Positions 1 through 14,688 of a stretch of 64,000 nt of DNA are shown piece by piece (positions within the stretch are counted from its first letter, which is position 1; each line of letters begins with the position of its first letter). The stretch covers positions 33,113,500 to 33,177,499 of the forward strand of contig CM026400.1 in NCBI GenBank assembly GCA_014843695.1, read 5' to 3'. The stretch is from Archivesica marissinica (Eukaryota > Mollusca > Bivalvia > Venerida > Vesicomyidae). The translations under genes were made by a program, and so were the position numbers. Under the pieces are notes generated by a model that was given only the letters and a program-made list of their open reading frames with translations, ran no database searches and was not told where the DNA came from.

Positions 1-3000
1 GTGGGATCTAATATCATGGAATCACTCACCCAGCTCGAGGGATCTAATATCACGGAATCACTCACCCAGCTCGAGGGATCTAATATCACGGAATCACTCA
101 CCCAGCTCGAGGGATCTAATATCACGGAATCACTCACCCAGCTCGAGGGATCTAATAACACGGAATCACTCACCCAGCTAGTGGGATCTAATATCACGGA
201 ATCACTCACCCAGCTTGAGGGATCTAATATCACGGAATCACTCACCCAGCTCGAGGGATCTAATATCACGGAATCACTCACCCAGCTCAAGGGATCTAAT
301 ATCACGGAATCACTCACCCAGCTCGTGGGATCTAATATCACGGAATCACTCACCCAGCTCGTGGGATCTAATATCACGGAATCACTCACCCAGCTAGTGG
401 GATCTAATATCACGGAATCACTCGCCCAGCTCGAGGTATCATACATCTAATATCACGGAATCACTCACCCAGCTCGTGGGATCTAATATCACGGAATCAC
501 TCGCCCAGCTCGAGGTATCAAACATCTAATATCACGGAATCACTCACCCAGCTAGTGGGATCTGATATCACGGAATAACTCACCCAGCTAGTGGGATCTA
601 ATATCACGGAATCACTCACCCAGCTAGTGGGATCTAATATCACGGAATCACTCACCCAGCTAGTGGGATCTAATATCACGGAATCACTCACCCAGCTCGT
701 GGGATTTAATATCACAGAATCACTCACCCAGCTCGTGGGATCTAATATCACGAAATAACTCACCCAGCTAGTGGGATCTAATATCACGGAATAACTCACC
801 CAGCTAGTGGGATCTAATATCACGGAATCACTCACCCAGCTAGTGGGATCTAATATCACGGAATCACTCACCCAGCTAGTGGGATCTAACATCTAATATC
901 ACGGAATCACTCACCCAGCTCGTGGGATCTAATATCACGGAATCACTCACCCAGCTCGTGGGATCTAATATCACGGAATCACTCACCCAGCTCATGGGAT
1001 CAAACATCTAATATCACAGAATCACTCACCCAGCTCGTGGGATCTAATATCACGGAATCACTTGCCCAGCTCGTGGGATCAAACATCTAATATCACGGAA
1101 TCACTCACCCAGCTCAAGGGATCAAACATCTAATATCACGGAATCACTCACCCAGCTCAAGGGATCTAATATCACGGAATCACTCACCCAGCTCAAGGGA
1201 TCAAACATCTAATACCACGGAATCACTCACCTAGCTCGTGGGATCTAATATCACGGAATCACTCACCCAGCTTGTGGGATCTAATATCACGGAATCACTC
1301 ACCCAGCTAGTGGGATCTAATATCATGGAATAACTCACCCAGCTAGTGGGATCTAATATCACGGAATCACTCACCCAGCTAGTGGGATCTAATATCACGG
1401 AATCACTCACCCAGCTAGTGGGATTTAATATCACGGAATCACTCACCCAGCTCGTGGGATCTAATATCACAGAATCACTCACCCAGCTCGTGGGATCTAA
1501 TATCTAATATCACGGAATAACTCACCCAGCTAGTGGGATCTAATATCACGGAATAACTCACCCAGCTAGTGGGATCTAATATCACGGAATCACTCACCCA
1601 GCTAGTGGGATCTAATATCACGGAATCACTCACCCAGCTAGTGGGATCTAACATCTAATATCACGGAATCACTCACCCAGCTCGTGGGATCTAATATCAC
1701 GGAATCACTCACCCAGCTCGTGGGATCTAATATCACGGAATCACTCACCCAGCTCATGGGATCAAACATCTAATATCACAGAATCACTCACCCAGCTCGT
1801 GGGATCTAATATCACGGAATCACTTGCCCAGCTCGTGGGATCAAACATCTAATATCACGGAATCACTCACCCAGCTCAAGGGATCAAACATCTAATATCA
1901 CGGAATCACTCACCCAGCTCAAGGGATCTAATATCACGGAATCACTCACCCAGCTCAAGGGATCAAACATCTAATACCACGGAATCACTCACCTAGCTCG
2001 TGGGATCTAATATCACGGAATCACTCACCCAGCTTGTGGGATCTAATATCACGGAATCTTCACTCACCCAGCTCGTGGGATCAAACATCTACTATCACGG
2101 AATCACTCACCCAGCTCGTGGGATCAAACATCTACTATCACGGAATCACTCACCCAGCTTGTGGGATCAAACATCTAATATCACGGAATCACTCACCCAG
2201 CTTGTGGGATCAAACATCTAATATCACGGAATCACTCACCCAGCTATTGGGATATAATATCATGGAATCACTCACCCAGCTCGTGGGATCAAACATCTAC
2301 TATCACGGAATCACTCACCCAGCTCATGGGATCTAACATCTACTATCACGGAATCACTCACCCAGCTCGTGGGATCAAACATCTAATATCACGGAATCAC
2401 TCACCCAGCTAGTGGGATCTAATATCACGGAATCACTCACCCAGCTCGTGGGATCAAACATCTACTATCACGGAATCACTCACCCAGCTCGTGGGATCAA
2501 ACATCTACTATCACGGAATCACTCACCCAGCTCGTGGGATCTAATATCACAGAATCACTCACCCAGCTCGTGGGATCAAACATCTACTATCACGGAATCA
2601 CTCACCCAGCTAGTGGGATCTAATATCACGGAATCACTCACCCAGCTTGTGGGATCTAATATCACGGAATCACTCACCCAGCTAGTGGGATCTAACATCT
2701 ACTATCACGGAATAACTCACCCAGCTCGTGGGATCAAACATCTAATATCACGGAATCACTCACCCAGCTTGTGGGATCTAATATCACGGAATCACTCACC
2801 CAGCTAGTGGGATCTAACATCTACTATCACGGAATAACTCACCCAGCTCGTGGGATCAAACATCTAATATCACAGAATCACTCACCCAGCTAGTGGGATC
2901 TAATATCACGGAATCACTCACCCAGCTCGTGGGATCAAACATCTAATATCACGGAATCACTCACCCAGCTTGTGGGATCTAATATCACGGAATCACTCAC

Positions 3001-6000
3001 CTAGCTCGTGAGATCAAACATCTAATATCACGGAATCACTCACCCAGCTAGTGGGATCTAATATCACGGAATCACTCACCCAGCTCAAGGGATCTAATAT
3101 CACGGAATCACTCACCCAGCTTGTGGGATCTAATATCACGGAATCACTCACCCAGCTAGTGGGATCTAACATCTACTATCACGGAATAACTCACCCAGCT
3201 CGTGGGATCAAACATCTAATATCACGGAATCACTCACCCAGCTCGTGGGATCAAACATCTAATATCACGGAATCACTCACCCAGCTAGTGGGATCTAATA
3301 TCACGGAATCACTCACCCAGCTTGTGGGATCTAATATCACGGAATCACTCACCCAGCTAGTGGGATCTAACATCTACTATCACGGAATAACTCACCCAGC
3401 TCGTGGGATCAAACATCTAATATCACGGAATCACTCACCCAGCTTGTGGGATCTAATATCACAGAATCACTCACCCAGCTAGTGGGATCTAACATCTACT
3501 ATCACGGAATAACTCACCCAGCTCGTGTGATCAAACATCTAATATCACAGAATCACTCACCCAGCTAGTGGGATCTAATATCACGGAATCACTCACCCAG
3601 CTCGTGGGATCAAACATCTAATATCACGGAATCACTCACCCAGCTTGTGGGATCTAATATCACGGAATCACTCACCTAGCTCGTGAGATCAAACATCTAA
3701 TATCACGGAATCACTCACCCAGCTAGTGGGATCTAACATCTACTATCACGGAATAACTCACCCAGCTCATGGGATCAAACATCTAATATCACGGAATCAC
3801 TCACCCAGCTTGTGGGATCTAATATCACGGAATCACTCACCCAGCTAGTGGGATCTAACATCTACTATCACGGAATAACTCACCCAGCTCAAGGGATCAA
3901 ACATCTAATATCACGGAATCACTCACTCAGCTCGTGGGATCAAACATCTAATATCACGGAATCACTCACACAGCTAGTGGGATCTAATATCACGGAATCA
4001 CTCACCCAGCTCGTGGGATCAAACATCTAATATCACGGAATCACTCACCCAGCTCGTGGGATCAAACATCTAATATCACGGAATCACTCACCCAGCTCAA
4101 GGGATCTAATATCACGGAATCACTCACCCAGCTCGTGGGATCAAACATCTAATACCACGGAATCACTCACCTAGCTCGTGGGATCTAATATCACGGAATC
4201 ACTCACCCAGCTTGTGGGATCTAATATCACGGAATCACTCACCCAGCTCGTGGGATCAAACATCTACTATCACGGAATCACTCACCCAGCTCGTGGGATC
4301 AAACATCTACTATGACGGAATCACTCACCCAGCTCGTGGGATCAAACATCTAATATCACGGAATCACTCACCCAGCTCGTGGGATCAAACATCTACTATC
4401 ACGGAATCACGCACCCAGCTAGTGGGATCTAATATCACGGAATCACTCACCCAGCTAGTGGGATTTAATATCACGGAATCACTCACCCAGCTCGTGGGAT
4501 CAAACATCTAATATCACGGAATCACTCACCCAGCTAGTGGGATCTAACATCTACTATCACGGAATAACTCACCCAGCTCAAGGGATCAAACATCTAATAT
4601 CACGGAATCACTCACCCAGCTCGTGGGATCAAACATCTAATATCACGGAATCACTCACCCAGCTCAAGGGATCTAATATCACGGAATCACTCACCCAGCT
4701 TGTGGGATCAAACATCTAATACCACGGAATCACTCACCTAGCTCGTGGGATCTAATATCACGGAATCACTCACCCAGCTTGTTGGATCTAATATCACGGA
4801 ATCACTCACCCAGCTCATGGGATCAAACATCTACTATCACGGAATCACTCACACAGCTCGTGGGATCAAACATCTACTATCACGGAATCACTCACCCAGC
4901 TCGTGGGAACAAACATCTAATATCACGGAATCACTCACCCAGCTAGTGGGATCTAATATCACGGAATCACTCACCCAGCTCGTGGGATCAAACATCTACT
5001 ATCACGGAATCACTCACCCAGCTAGTGGGATCTAATATCACGGAATCACTCACCCAGCTCGTGGGATCAAACATCTAATATCACGGAATCACTCACCCAG
5101 CTAGTGGGATCTAATATCACGGAATCACTCACCCAGCTCGTGGGATCTAATATCACGGAATCACTCACCCAGCTCGTGGGATCTAATATCACGGAATCAC
5201 TCACCCAGCTCGTGGGATCTAATATCACGGAATCACTCACCCAGCTAGTGGGATCTAATATCACGGAATCACTCACCCAGCTCGTGGGATCATACATCTA
5301 ATATCACGGAATCACTCACCCAGCTCGTGGGATCTAATATCACGGAATCACTCGCCCAGCTCGAGGTATCAAACATCTAATATCACGGAATCACTCACCC
5401 AGCTAGTGGGATCTAATATCACGGAATAACTCACCCAGCTAGTGGGATCTAATATCACGGAATCACTCACCCAGCTAGTGGGATCTAATATCACGGAATC
5501 ACTCACCCAGCTAGTGGGATCTAATATCACGGAATCACTCACCCAGCTCGTGGGATCTAATATCACAGAATCACTCACCCAGCTCGTGGGATCTAATATC
5601 ACGGAATAACTCACCCAGCTAGTGGGATCTAATATCACGGAATCACTCACCCAGCTAGTGGGATCTAATATCACGGAATCACTCACCCAGCTAGTGGGAT
5701 CTAATATCACGGAATCACTCACCCAGCTCGTGGGATCAAACATCTACTATCACGGAATCACTCACCCAGCTAGTGGGATCTAATATCACGGAATCACTCA
5801 CCCAGCTCGTGGGATCAAACATCTAATATCACGGAATCACTCACCCAGCTAGTGGGATCTAATATCACGGAATCACTCACCCAGCTCGTGGGATCTAACA
5901 TCTAATATCACGGAATCACTCACTCAGCTCGTGGGATCAAACATCTAATATCACGGAATCACTCACCCAGCTAGTGGGATCTAATATCACGGAATCACTC

Positions 6001-9000
6001 ACCCAGCTAGTGGGATCTAATATCACGGAATCACTCACCCAGCTCGTGGGATCAAACATCTAATATCACGGAATCACTCACCCAGCTCGTGGGATCAAAC
6101 ATCTAATATCACGGAATCACTCACCCAGCTTGAGGGATCAAACATCTAATATCACGGAATCACTCACTCAGCTCGTGGGATCAAACATCTAATATCACGG
6201 AATCACTCACCCAGCTCGTGGGATCTAATATCACAGAATCACTCACCCAGCTCGTGGGATCTAATATCACGGAATCACTCACCCAGCTCGTGGGATCTAA
6301 TATCACGGAATCACTCACCCAGCTCGTGGGATCAAACATCTACTATCACGGAATCACTCACCCAGCTCGTGGGATCAAACATCTACTATCACGGAATCAC
6401 TCACCCAGCTCGTGGGATCAAACATCTAATATCACGGAATCACTCACCCAGCTCGTGGGATCAAACATCTACTATCACGGAATCACTCACCCAGCTAGTG
6501 GGATCTAATATCACGGAATCACTCACCCAGCTCGTGGGATCAAACATCTAATATCACGGAATCACTCACCCAGCTAGTGGGATCTAATATCACGGAATCA
6601 CTCACCCAGCTCGTGGTATCAAACATCTAATATCACGGAATCACTCACCCAGCTCGTGGGATCTAATATCAGGGAATCACTCACCCAGCTCGTGGGATCA
6701 AACATCTAATATCACGGAATCACTCACTCAGCTCGAGGGATCTAATATCACGGAATCACTCACCCAGCTCGTGGGATCTAATATCACGGAATCACTCACC
6801 CAGCTCGTGGGATCTAATATCATGGAATCACTCACCCAGCTCGAGGGATCTAATATCACGGAATCACTCACCCAGCTCGAGGGATCTAATATCACGGAAT
6901 CACTCACCCAGCTCGAGGGATCTAATATCACGGAATCACTCACCCAGCTCGAGGGATCTAATAACACGGAATCACTCACCCAGCTAGTGGGATCTAATAT
7001 CACGGAATCACTCACCCAGCTTGAGGGATCTAATATCACGGAATCACTCACCCAGCTCGAGGGATCTAATATCACGGAATCACTCACCCAGCTCAAGGGA
7101 TCTAATATCACGGAATCACTCACCCAGCTCGTGGGATCTAATATCACGGAATCACTCACCCAGCTCGTGGGATCTAATATCACGGAATCACTCACCCAGC
7201 TAGTGGGATCTAATATCACGGAATCACTCGCCCAGCTCGAGGTATCATACATCTAATATCACGGAATCACTCACCCAGCTCGTGGGATCTAATATCACGG
7301 AATCACTCGCCCAGCTCGAGGTATCAAACATCTAATATCACGGAATCACTCACCCAGCTAGTGGGATCTAATATCACGGAATAACTCACCCAGCTAGTGG
7401 GATCTAATATCACGGAATCACTCACCCAGCTAGTGGGATCTAATATCACGGAATCACTCACCCAGCTAGTGGGATCTAATATCACGGAATCACTCACCCA
7501 GCTCGTGGGATCTAATATCACAGAATCACTCACCCAGCTCGTGGGATCTAATATCACGAAATAACTCACCCAGCTAGTGGGATCTAATATCACGGAATAA
7601 CTCACCCAGCTAGTGGGATCTAATATCACGGAATCACTCACCCAGCTCGTGGGATCAAACATCTACTATCACGGAATCACTCACCCAGCTAGTGGGATCT
7701 AATATCACGGAATCACTCACCCAGCTCGTGGGATCAAACATCTAATATCACGGAATCACTCACCCAGCTAGTGGGATCTAATATCACGGAATCACTCACC
7801 CAGCTCGTGGGATCTAACATCTAATATCACGGAATCACTCACTCAGCTCGTGGGATCAAACATCTAATATCACGGAATCTCTCACCCAGCTAGTGGGATC
7901 TAATATCACGGAATCACTCACCCAGCTAGTGGGATCTAATATCACGGAATCACTCACCCAGATCGTGGGATCAAACATCTAATATCACGGAATCACTCAC
8001 CCAGATCGTGGGATCAAACATCTAATATCACGGAATCACTCACCCAGCTTGAGGGATCAAACATCTAATATCACGGAATCACTCACTCAGCTCGTGGGAT
8101 CAAACATCTAATATCACGGAATCACTCACCCAGCTCGTGGGATCTAATATCACAGAATCACTCACCCAGCTCGTGGGATCTAATATCACGGAATCACTCA
8201 CCCAGCTCGTGGGATCTAATATCACGGAATCACTCACCCAGCTCGTGGGATCAAACATCTACTATCACGGAATCACTCACCCAGCTCGTGGGATCAAACA
8301 TCTACTATCACGGAATCACTCGCCCAGCTCGTGGGATCAAACATCTAATATCACGGAATCACTCACCCAGCTCGTGGGATCAAACATCTACTATCACGGA
8401 ATCACTCACCCAGCTAGTGGGATCTAATATCACGGAATCACTCACCCAGCTTGTGGGATCTAATATCACGGAATCACTCACCTAGCTCGTGAGATCAAAC
8501 ATCTAATATCACGGAATCACTCACCCAGCTAGTGGGATCTAACATCTACTATCACGGAATAACTCACCCAGCTCGTGGGATCAAACATCTAATATCACGG
8601 AATCACTCACCCAGCTTGTGGGATCTAATATCACGGAATCACTCACCCAGCTAGTGGGATCTAACATCTACTATCACGGAATAACTCACCCAGCTCATGG
8701 GATCATCTAATATCACGGAATCACTCACCCAGCTCGTGGGATCAAACATCTAATATCACGGAATCACTCACCCAGCTAGTGGGATCTAATATCACGGAAT
8801 CACTCACCCAGCTCGTGGGATCAAACATCTAATATCACGGAATCACTCACCCAGCTCGTGGGATCAAACATCTAATATCACGGAATCACTCACCCAGCTC
8901 GTGGGATCAAACATCTAATACCACGGAATCACTCACCAGCTCGTGGGATCTAATATCACGGAATCACTCACCCAGCTTGTGGGATCTAATATCACGGAAT

Positions 9001-12000
9001 CACTCACCCAGCTCGTGGGATCAAACATCTACTATCACGGAATCACTCACCCAGCTCGTGGGATCAAACATCTACTATCACGGAATCACTCACCCAGCTC
9101 GTGGGATCAAACATCTAATATCACGGAATCACTCACCCAGCTCGTGGGATCAAACATCTACTATCACGGAATCACTCACCCAGCTAGTGGGATCTAATAT
9201 CACGGAATCACTCACCCAGCTAGTGGGATCTAATATCACGGAATCACTCACCCAGCTCGTGGGATCAAACATCTAATATCACGGAATCACTCACCCAGCT
9301 AGTGGGATCTAACATCTACTATCACGGAATAACTCACCCAGCTCAAGGGATCAAACATCTAATATCACGGAATCACTCACCCAGCTCGTGGGATCAAACA
9401 TCTAATATCACGGAATCACTCACCCAGCTCAAGGGATCTAATATCACGGAATCACTCACCCAGCTTGTGGGATCAAACATCTAATACCACGGAATCACTC
9501 ACCCAGCTCGTGGGATCTAATATCACGGAATCACTCACCCAGCTTGTGGGATCTAATATCACGGAATCACTCACCCAGCTCATGGGATCAAACATCTACT
9601 ATCACGGAATCACTCACCCAGCTCGTGGGATCAAACATCTATCACGGAATCACTCACCCAGCTCGTGGGAACAAACATCTAATATCACGGAATCACTCAC
9701 CCAGCTAGTGGGATCTAATATCACGGAATCACTCACCCAGCTCGTGGGATCAAACATCTACTATCACGGAATCACTCACCCAGCTGTGGGATCTAATATC
9801 ACGGAATCACTCACCCAGCTCGTGGGATCAAACATCTACTATCACGGAATCACTCACCCAGCTAGTGGGATCTAATATCACGGAATCACTCACCCAGCTC
9901 GTGGGATCAAACATCTAATATCACGGAATCACTCACCCAGCTAGTGGGATCTAATATCACGGAATCACTCACCCAGCTCGTGGGATCTAACATCTAATAT
10001 CACGGAATCACTCACCCAGCTCGTGGGATCAAACATCTAATATCACGGAATCACTCACCCAGCTAGTGGGATCTAATATCACGGAATCACTCACCCAGCT
10101 AGTGGGATCTAATATCACGGAATCACTCACCCAGCTAGTGGGATCTAATATCACGGAATCACTCACCCAGCTCGTGGGATCTAATATCACGAATCACTCA
10201 CCCAGCTGTGGGATCTAATATCACGGAATAACTCACCCAGCTAGTGGGATCTAATATCACGGAATACTCACCCAGCTGTGGGATCTAATATCACGGAATC
10301 ACTCACCCAGCTAGTGGGATCTAATATCACGGAATCACTCACCCAGCTAGTGGGATCTAACATCTAATATCACGGAATCACTCACCCAGCTCGTGGGATC
10401 TAATATCACGGAATCACTCACCCAGCTCGTGGGATCTAATATCACGGAATCACTCACCCAGCTCGTGGGATCAAACATCTAATATCACGGAATCACTCAC
10501 CCAGCTCGTGGGATCTAATATCACGGAATCACTTGCCCAGCTCGTGGGATCAAACATCTAATATCACGGAATCACTCACCCAGCTCGTGGGATCAAACAT
10601 CTAATATCACGGAATCACTCACCCAGCTCAAGGGATCTAATATCACGGAATCACTCACCCAGCTCAAGGGATCAACATCTAATACCACGGAATCACTCAC
10701 CTAGCTCGTGGGATCTAATATCACGGAATCACTCACCCAGCTTGTGGGATCTAATATCACGGAATCACTCACCCAGCTAGTGGGATCTAATATCATGGAA
10801 TAACTCACCCAGCTAGTGGGATCTAATATCACGGAATCACTCACCCAGCTAGTGGGATCTAATATCACGGAATCACTCACCCAGCTAGTGGGATCTAATA
10901 TCACGGAATCACTCACCCAGCTCGTGGGATCTAATATCACGGAATCACTCACCCAGCTCGTGGGATCTAACATCTAATATCACGGAATAACTCACCCAGC
11001 TAGTGGGATCTAATATCACGGAATCACTCACCCAGCTTGTGGGATCTAATATCACGGAATCACTCACCCAGCTAGTGGGATCTAACATCTACTATCACGG
11101 AATAACTCACCCAGCTCGTGGGATCAAACATCTAATATCACAGAATCACTCACCCAGCTAGTGGGATCTAATATCACGGAATCACTCACCCAGCTCGTGG
11201 GATCAAACATCTAATATCACGGAATCACTCACCCAGCTTGTGGGATCTAATATCACGGAATCACTCACCTAGCTCGTGAGATCAAACATCTAATATCACG
11301 GAATCACTCACCCAGCTAGTGGGATCTAACATCTACTATCACGGAATAACTCACCCAGCTCGTGGGATCAAACATCTAATATCACGGAATCACTCACCCA
11401 GCTTGTGGGATCTAATATCACGGAATCACTCACCCAGCTAGTGGGATCTAACATCTACTATCACGGAATAACTCACCCAGCTCAAGGGATCAAACATCTA
11501 ATATCACGGAATCACTCACTCAGCTCGTGGGATCAAACATCTAATATCACGGAATCACTCACCCAGCTAGTGGGATCTAATATCACGGAATCACTCACCC
11601 AGCTCGTGGGATCAAACATCTAATATCACGGAATCACTCACCCAGCTCGTGGGATCAAACATCTAATATCACGGAATCACTCACCCAGCTCAAGGGATCT
11701 AATATCACGGAATCACTCACCCAGCTCGTGGGATCAAACATCTAATACCACGGAATCACTCACCTAGCTCGTGGGATCTAATATCACGGAATCACTCACC
11801 CAGCTCGTGGGATCTAATATCACGGAATCACTCACCCAGCTCGTGGGATCAAACATCTACTTCACGGAATCACTCACCCAGCTCGTGGGATCAAACATCT
11901 ACTATCACGGAATCACTCACCCAGCTAGTGGGATCTAATATCACGGAATCACTCACCCAGCTCGTGGGATCAAACATCTACTATCACGGAATCACTCACC

Positions 12001-14566
12001 CAGCTAGTGGGATCTAATATCACGGAATCACTCACCCAGCTCGTGGGATCAAACATCTAATATCACGGAATCACTCACCCAGCTAGTGGGATCTAATATC
12101 ACGGAATCACTCACCCAGCTCGTGGGATCTAACATCTAATATCACAGAATCACTCACTCAGCTCGTTGGATCAAACATCTAATATCACGGAATCACTCAC
12201 CCAGCTAGTGGGATCTAATATCACGGAATCACTCACCCAGCTAGTGGGATCTAATATCACGGAATCACTCACCCAGCTAGTGGGATCTAACATCTACTAT
12301 CACGGAATAACTCACCCAGCTCGTGGGATCAAACATCTAATATCACAGAATCACTCACCCAGCTAGTGGGATCTAATATCACGGAATCACTCACCCAGCT
12401 CGTGGGATCAAACATCTAATATCACGGAATCACTCACCGAGCTTGTGGGATCTAATATCACGGAATCACTCACCTAGCTCGTGAGATCAAACATCTAATA
12501 TCACGGAATCACTCACCCAGCTAGTGGGATCTAATATCACGGAATCACTCACCCAGCTCAAGGGATCTAATATCACGGAATCACTCACCCAGCTTGTGGG
12601 ATCTAATATCACGGAATCTCTCACCCAGCTAGTGGGATCTAACATCTACTATCACGGAATAACTCACCCAGCTCGTGGGATCAAACATCTAATATCACGG
12701 AATCACTCACCCAGCTTGTGGGATCTAATATCACGGAATCACTCACCCAGCTAGTGGGATCTAACATCTACTATCACGGAATAACTCACCCAGCTCGTGG
12801 GATCAAACATCTAATATCACAGAATCACTCACCCAGCTAGTGGGATCTAATATCACGGAATCACTCACCCAGCTCGTGGGATCAAACATCTAATATCACG
12901 GAATCACTCACCCAGCTTGTGGGATCTAATATCACGGAATCACTCACCTAGCTCGTGAGATCAAACATCTAATATCACGGAATCAATCACCCAGCTAGTG
13001 GGATCTAACATCTACTATCACGGAATAACTCACCCAGCTCGTGGGATCAAACATCTAATATCACGGAATCACTCACCCAGCTTGTGGGATCTAATATCAC
13101 GGAATCACTCACCCAGCTAGTGGGATCTAACATCTACTATCACGGAATAACTCACCCAGCTCAAGGGATCAACCATCTAATATCACGGAATCACTCACTC
13201 AGCTCGTGGGATCAAACATCTAATATCACGGAATCACTCACCCAGCTAGTGGGATCTAATATCACGGAATCACGCACCCAGCTCGTGGGATCAAACATCT
13301 AATATCACGGAATCACTCACCCAGCTCATGGGATCAAACATCTAATATCACGGAATCACTCACCCAGCTCAAGGGATCTAATATCACGGAATCACTCACC
13401 CAGCTCGTGGGATCAAACATCTAATACCACGAAATCACTCACCTAGCTCGTGGGATCTAATATCACGGAATCACTCACCCAGCTCAAGGGATCTAATATC
13501 ACGGAATCACTCACCCAGCTCGTGGGATCAAACATCTACTTTCACGGAATCACTCACCCAGCTTGTGGGATCAAACATCTACTATCACGGAATCACTCAT
13601 CCAGCTAGTGGGATCTAATATCACGGAATCACTCACCCAGCTCGTGGGATCAAACATCTACTATCACGGAATCACTCACCCAGCTAGTGGGATCTAATAT
13701 CACGGAATCACTCACCCAGCTCGTGGGATCAAACATCTAATATCACGGAATCACTCACCCAGCTAGTGGGATCTAATATCACGGAATCACTCACCCAGCT
13801 CGTGGGATCTAACATCTAATATCACAGAATCACTCACTCAGCTCGTGGGATCAAACATCTAATATCACGGAATCACTCACCCAGCTAGTGGGATCTAATA
13901 TCACGGAATCACTCACCCAGCTGGTGGGATCTAATATCACGGAATCACTCACCCAGCTAGTGGGATCAAACATCTAATATCACGGAATCACTCACCCAGC
14001 TAGTGGGATCTAATATCACGGAATCACTCACCCAGCTCAAGGGATCTAATATCAGGGAATCACTCACCCAGCTCGTGGGATCTAATATCACAGAATCACT
14101 CACCCAGCTCGTGGGATCTAATATCACAGTATCACTCACCCAGCTCGTGGGATCTAATATCACGGAATCACTCACCCAGCTCGTGGGATCTAATATCACG
14201 GAATCACTCGCCCAGCTCAAGGGATCAAACATCTAATATCACGGAATCACTCACCCAGCTCGTGGGATCTAATATCACGGAATCACTCACCCAGCTCTAG
14301 GTATCAAACATCACGGAATCACTCACCCAGCTCGTGGGATCAAACATCTAATATCACGGAATCACTCACCCAGCTCAAGGGATCTAATATCACGGAATCA
14401 CTCACCCAGCTCGTGGGATCAAACATCTAATATCACGGAATCACTCACCCAGCTCGAGGCATCAAACATCTAATATTACGGAATAACTCACCTAGCTTGT
14501 GGGATCTAATATCACGGAATCACTCACCCAGCTCAAGGGATCAAACATCTAATATCACGGAATCAC
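1..14566. repeat. Giant intronic minisatellite, 36/43-bp units
   Basis: This is an uninterrupted tandem array built around GGAATCACTCACCCAGCT and GGGATCTAATATCAC. The basic unit is 36 bp; a 43-bp form carries a 7-bp insertion (AAACATC) after GGGATC. Variants change a few fixed positions (CTCGTG, CTAGTG, CTTGTG, CTCAAG, CTCGAG). Because 36 is a multiple of three, long stop-free stretches appear on both strands; they have no coding meaning. Larger blocks are themselves repeated: position 1 onward recurs at 6807 onward, and the stretch near 5284 recurs near 7239. The array stops about 25 bp before the acceptor of the first visible PRPF4 exon, so it fills the end of that gene's upstream intron. 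Its left end lies outside the window. Confidence 0.97.
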
Positions 14567-14593
14567 AAATATTGTTTGACCTCTTTATTGCAG

Positions 14594-14688
14594 TCTGTGA
14601 CCAATGAATGTAGCCAGATAGGAGACACACGTCCGCTCTCGCACTGTCAGTTTAGCCCTAACAGCGCAATGCTGGCTACAGCTTCATG
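14594..14688 (+). CDS. PRPF4: PRPF4 exon ([10 protein letters not shown]...), start of WD40 propeller
   Basis: The acceptor is CTCTTTATTGCAG, ending at 14593; the donor GTATGT begins at 14689. It encodes [20 protein letters not shown] and then [11 protein letters not shown], the entry into the WD40 domain. It ends after two bases of a TGG codon (phase 2), completed by the G at 15730. Confidence 0.93.

Noticed and set aside
1..14236. Many [16 protein letters not shown] repeat frames as a glycoprotein-like gene
   Set aside because: They are a product of the 36-bp minisatellite; frames break at each 43-bp unit and occur on both strands.
1..14566. CRISPR array
   Set aside because: Units are contiguous with no unique spacers, the window is eukaryotic and there are no cas genes.
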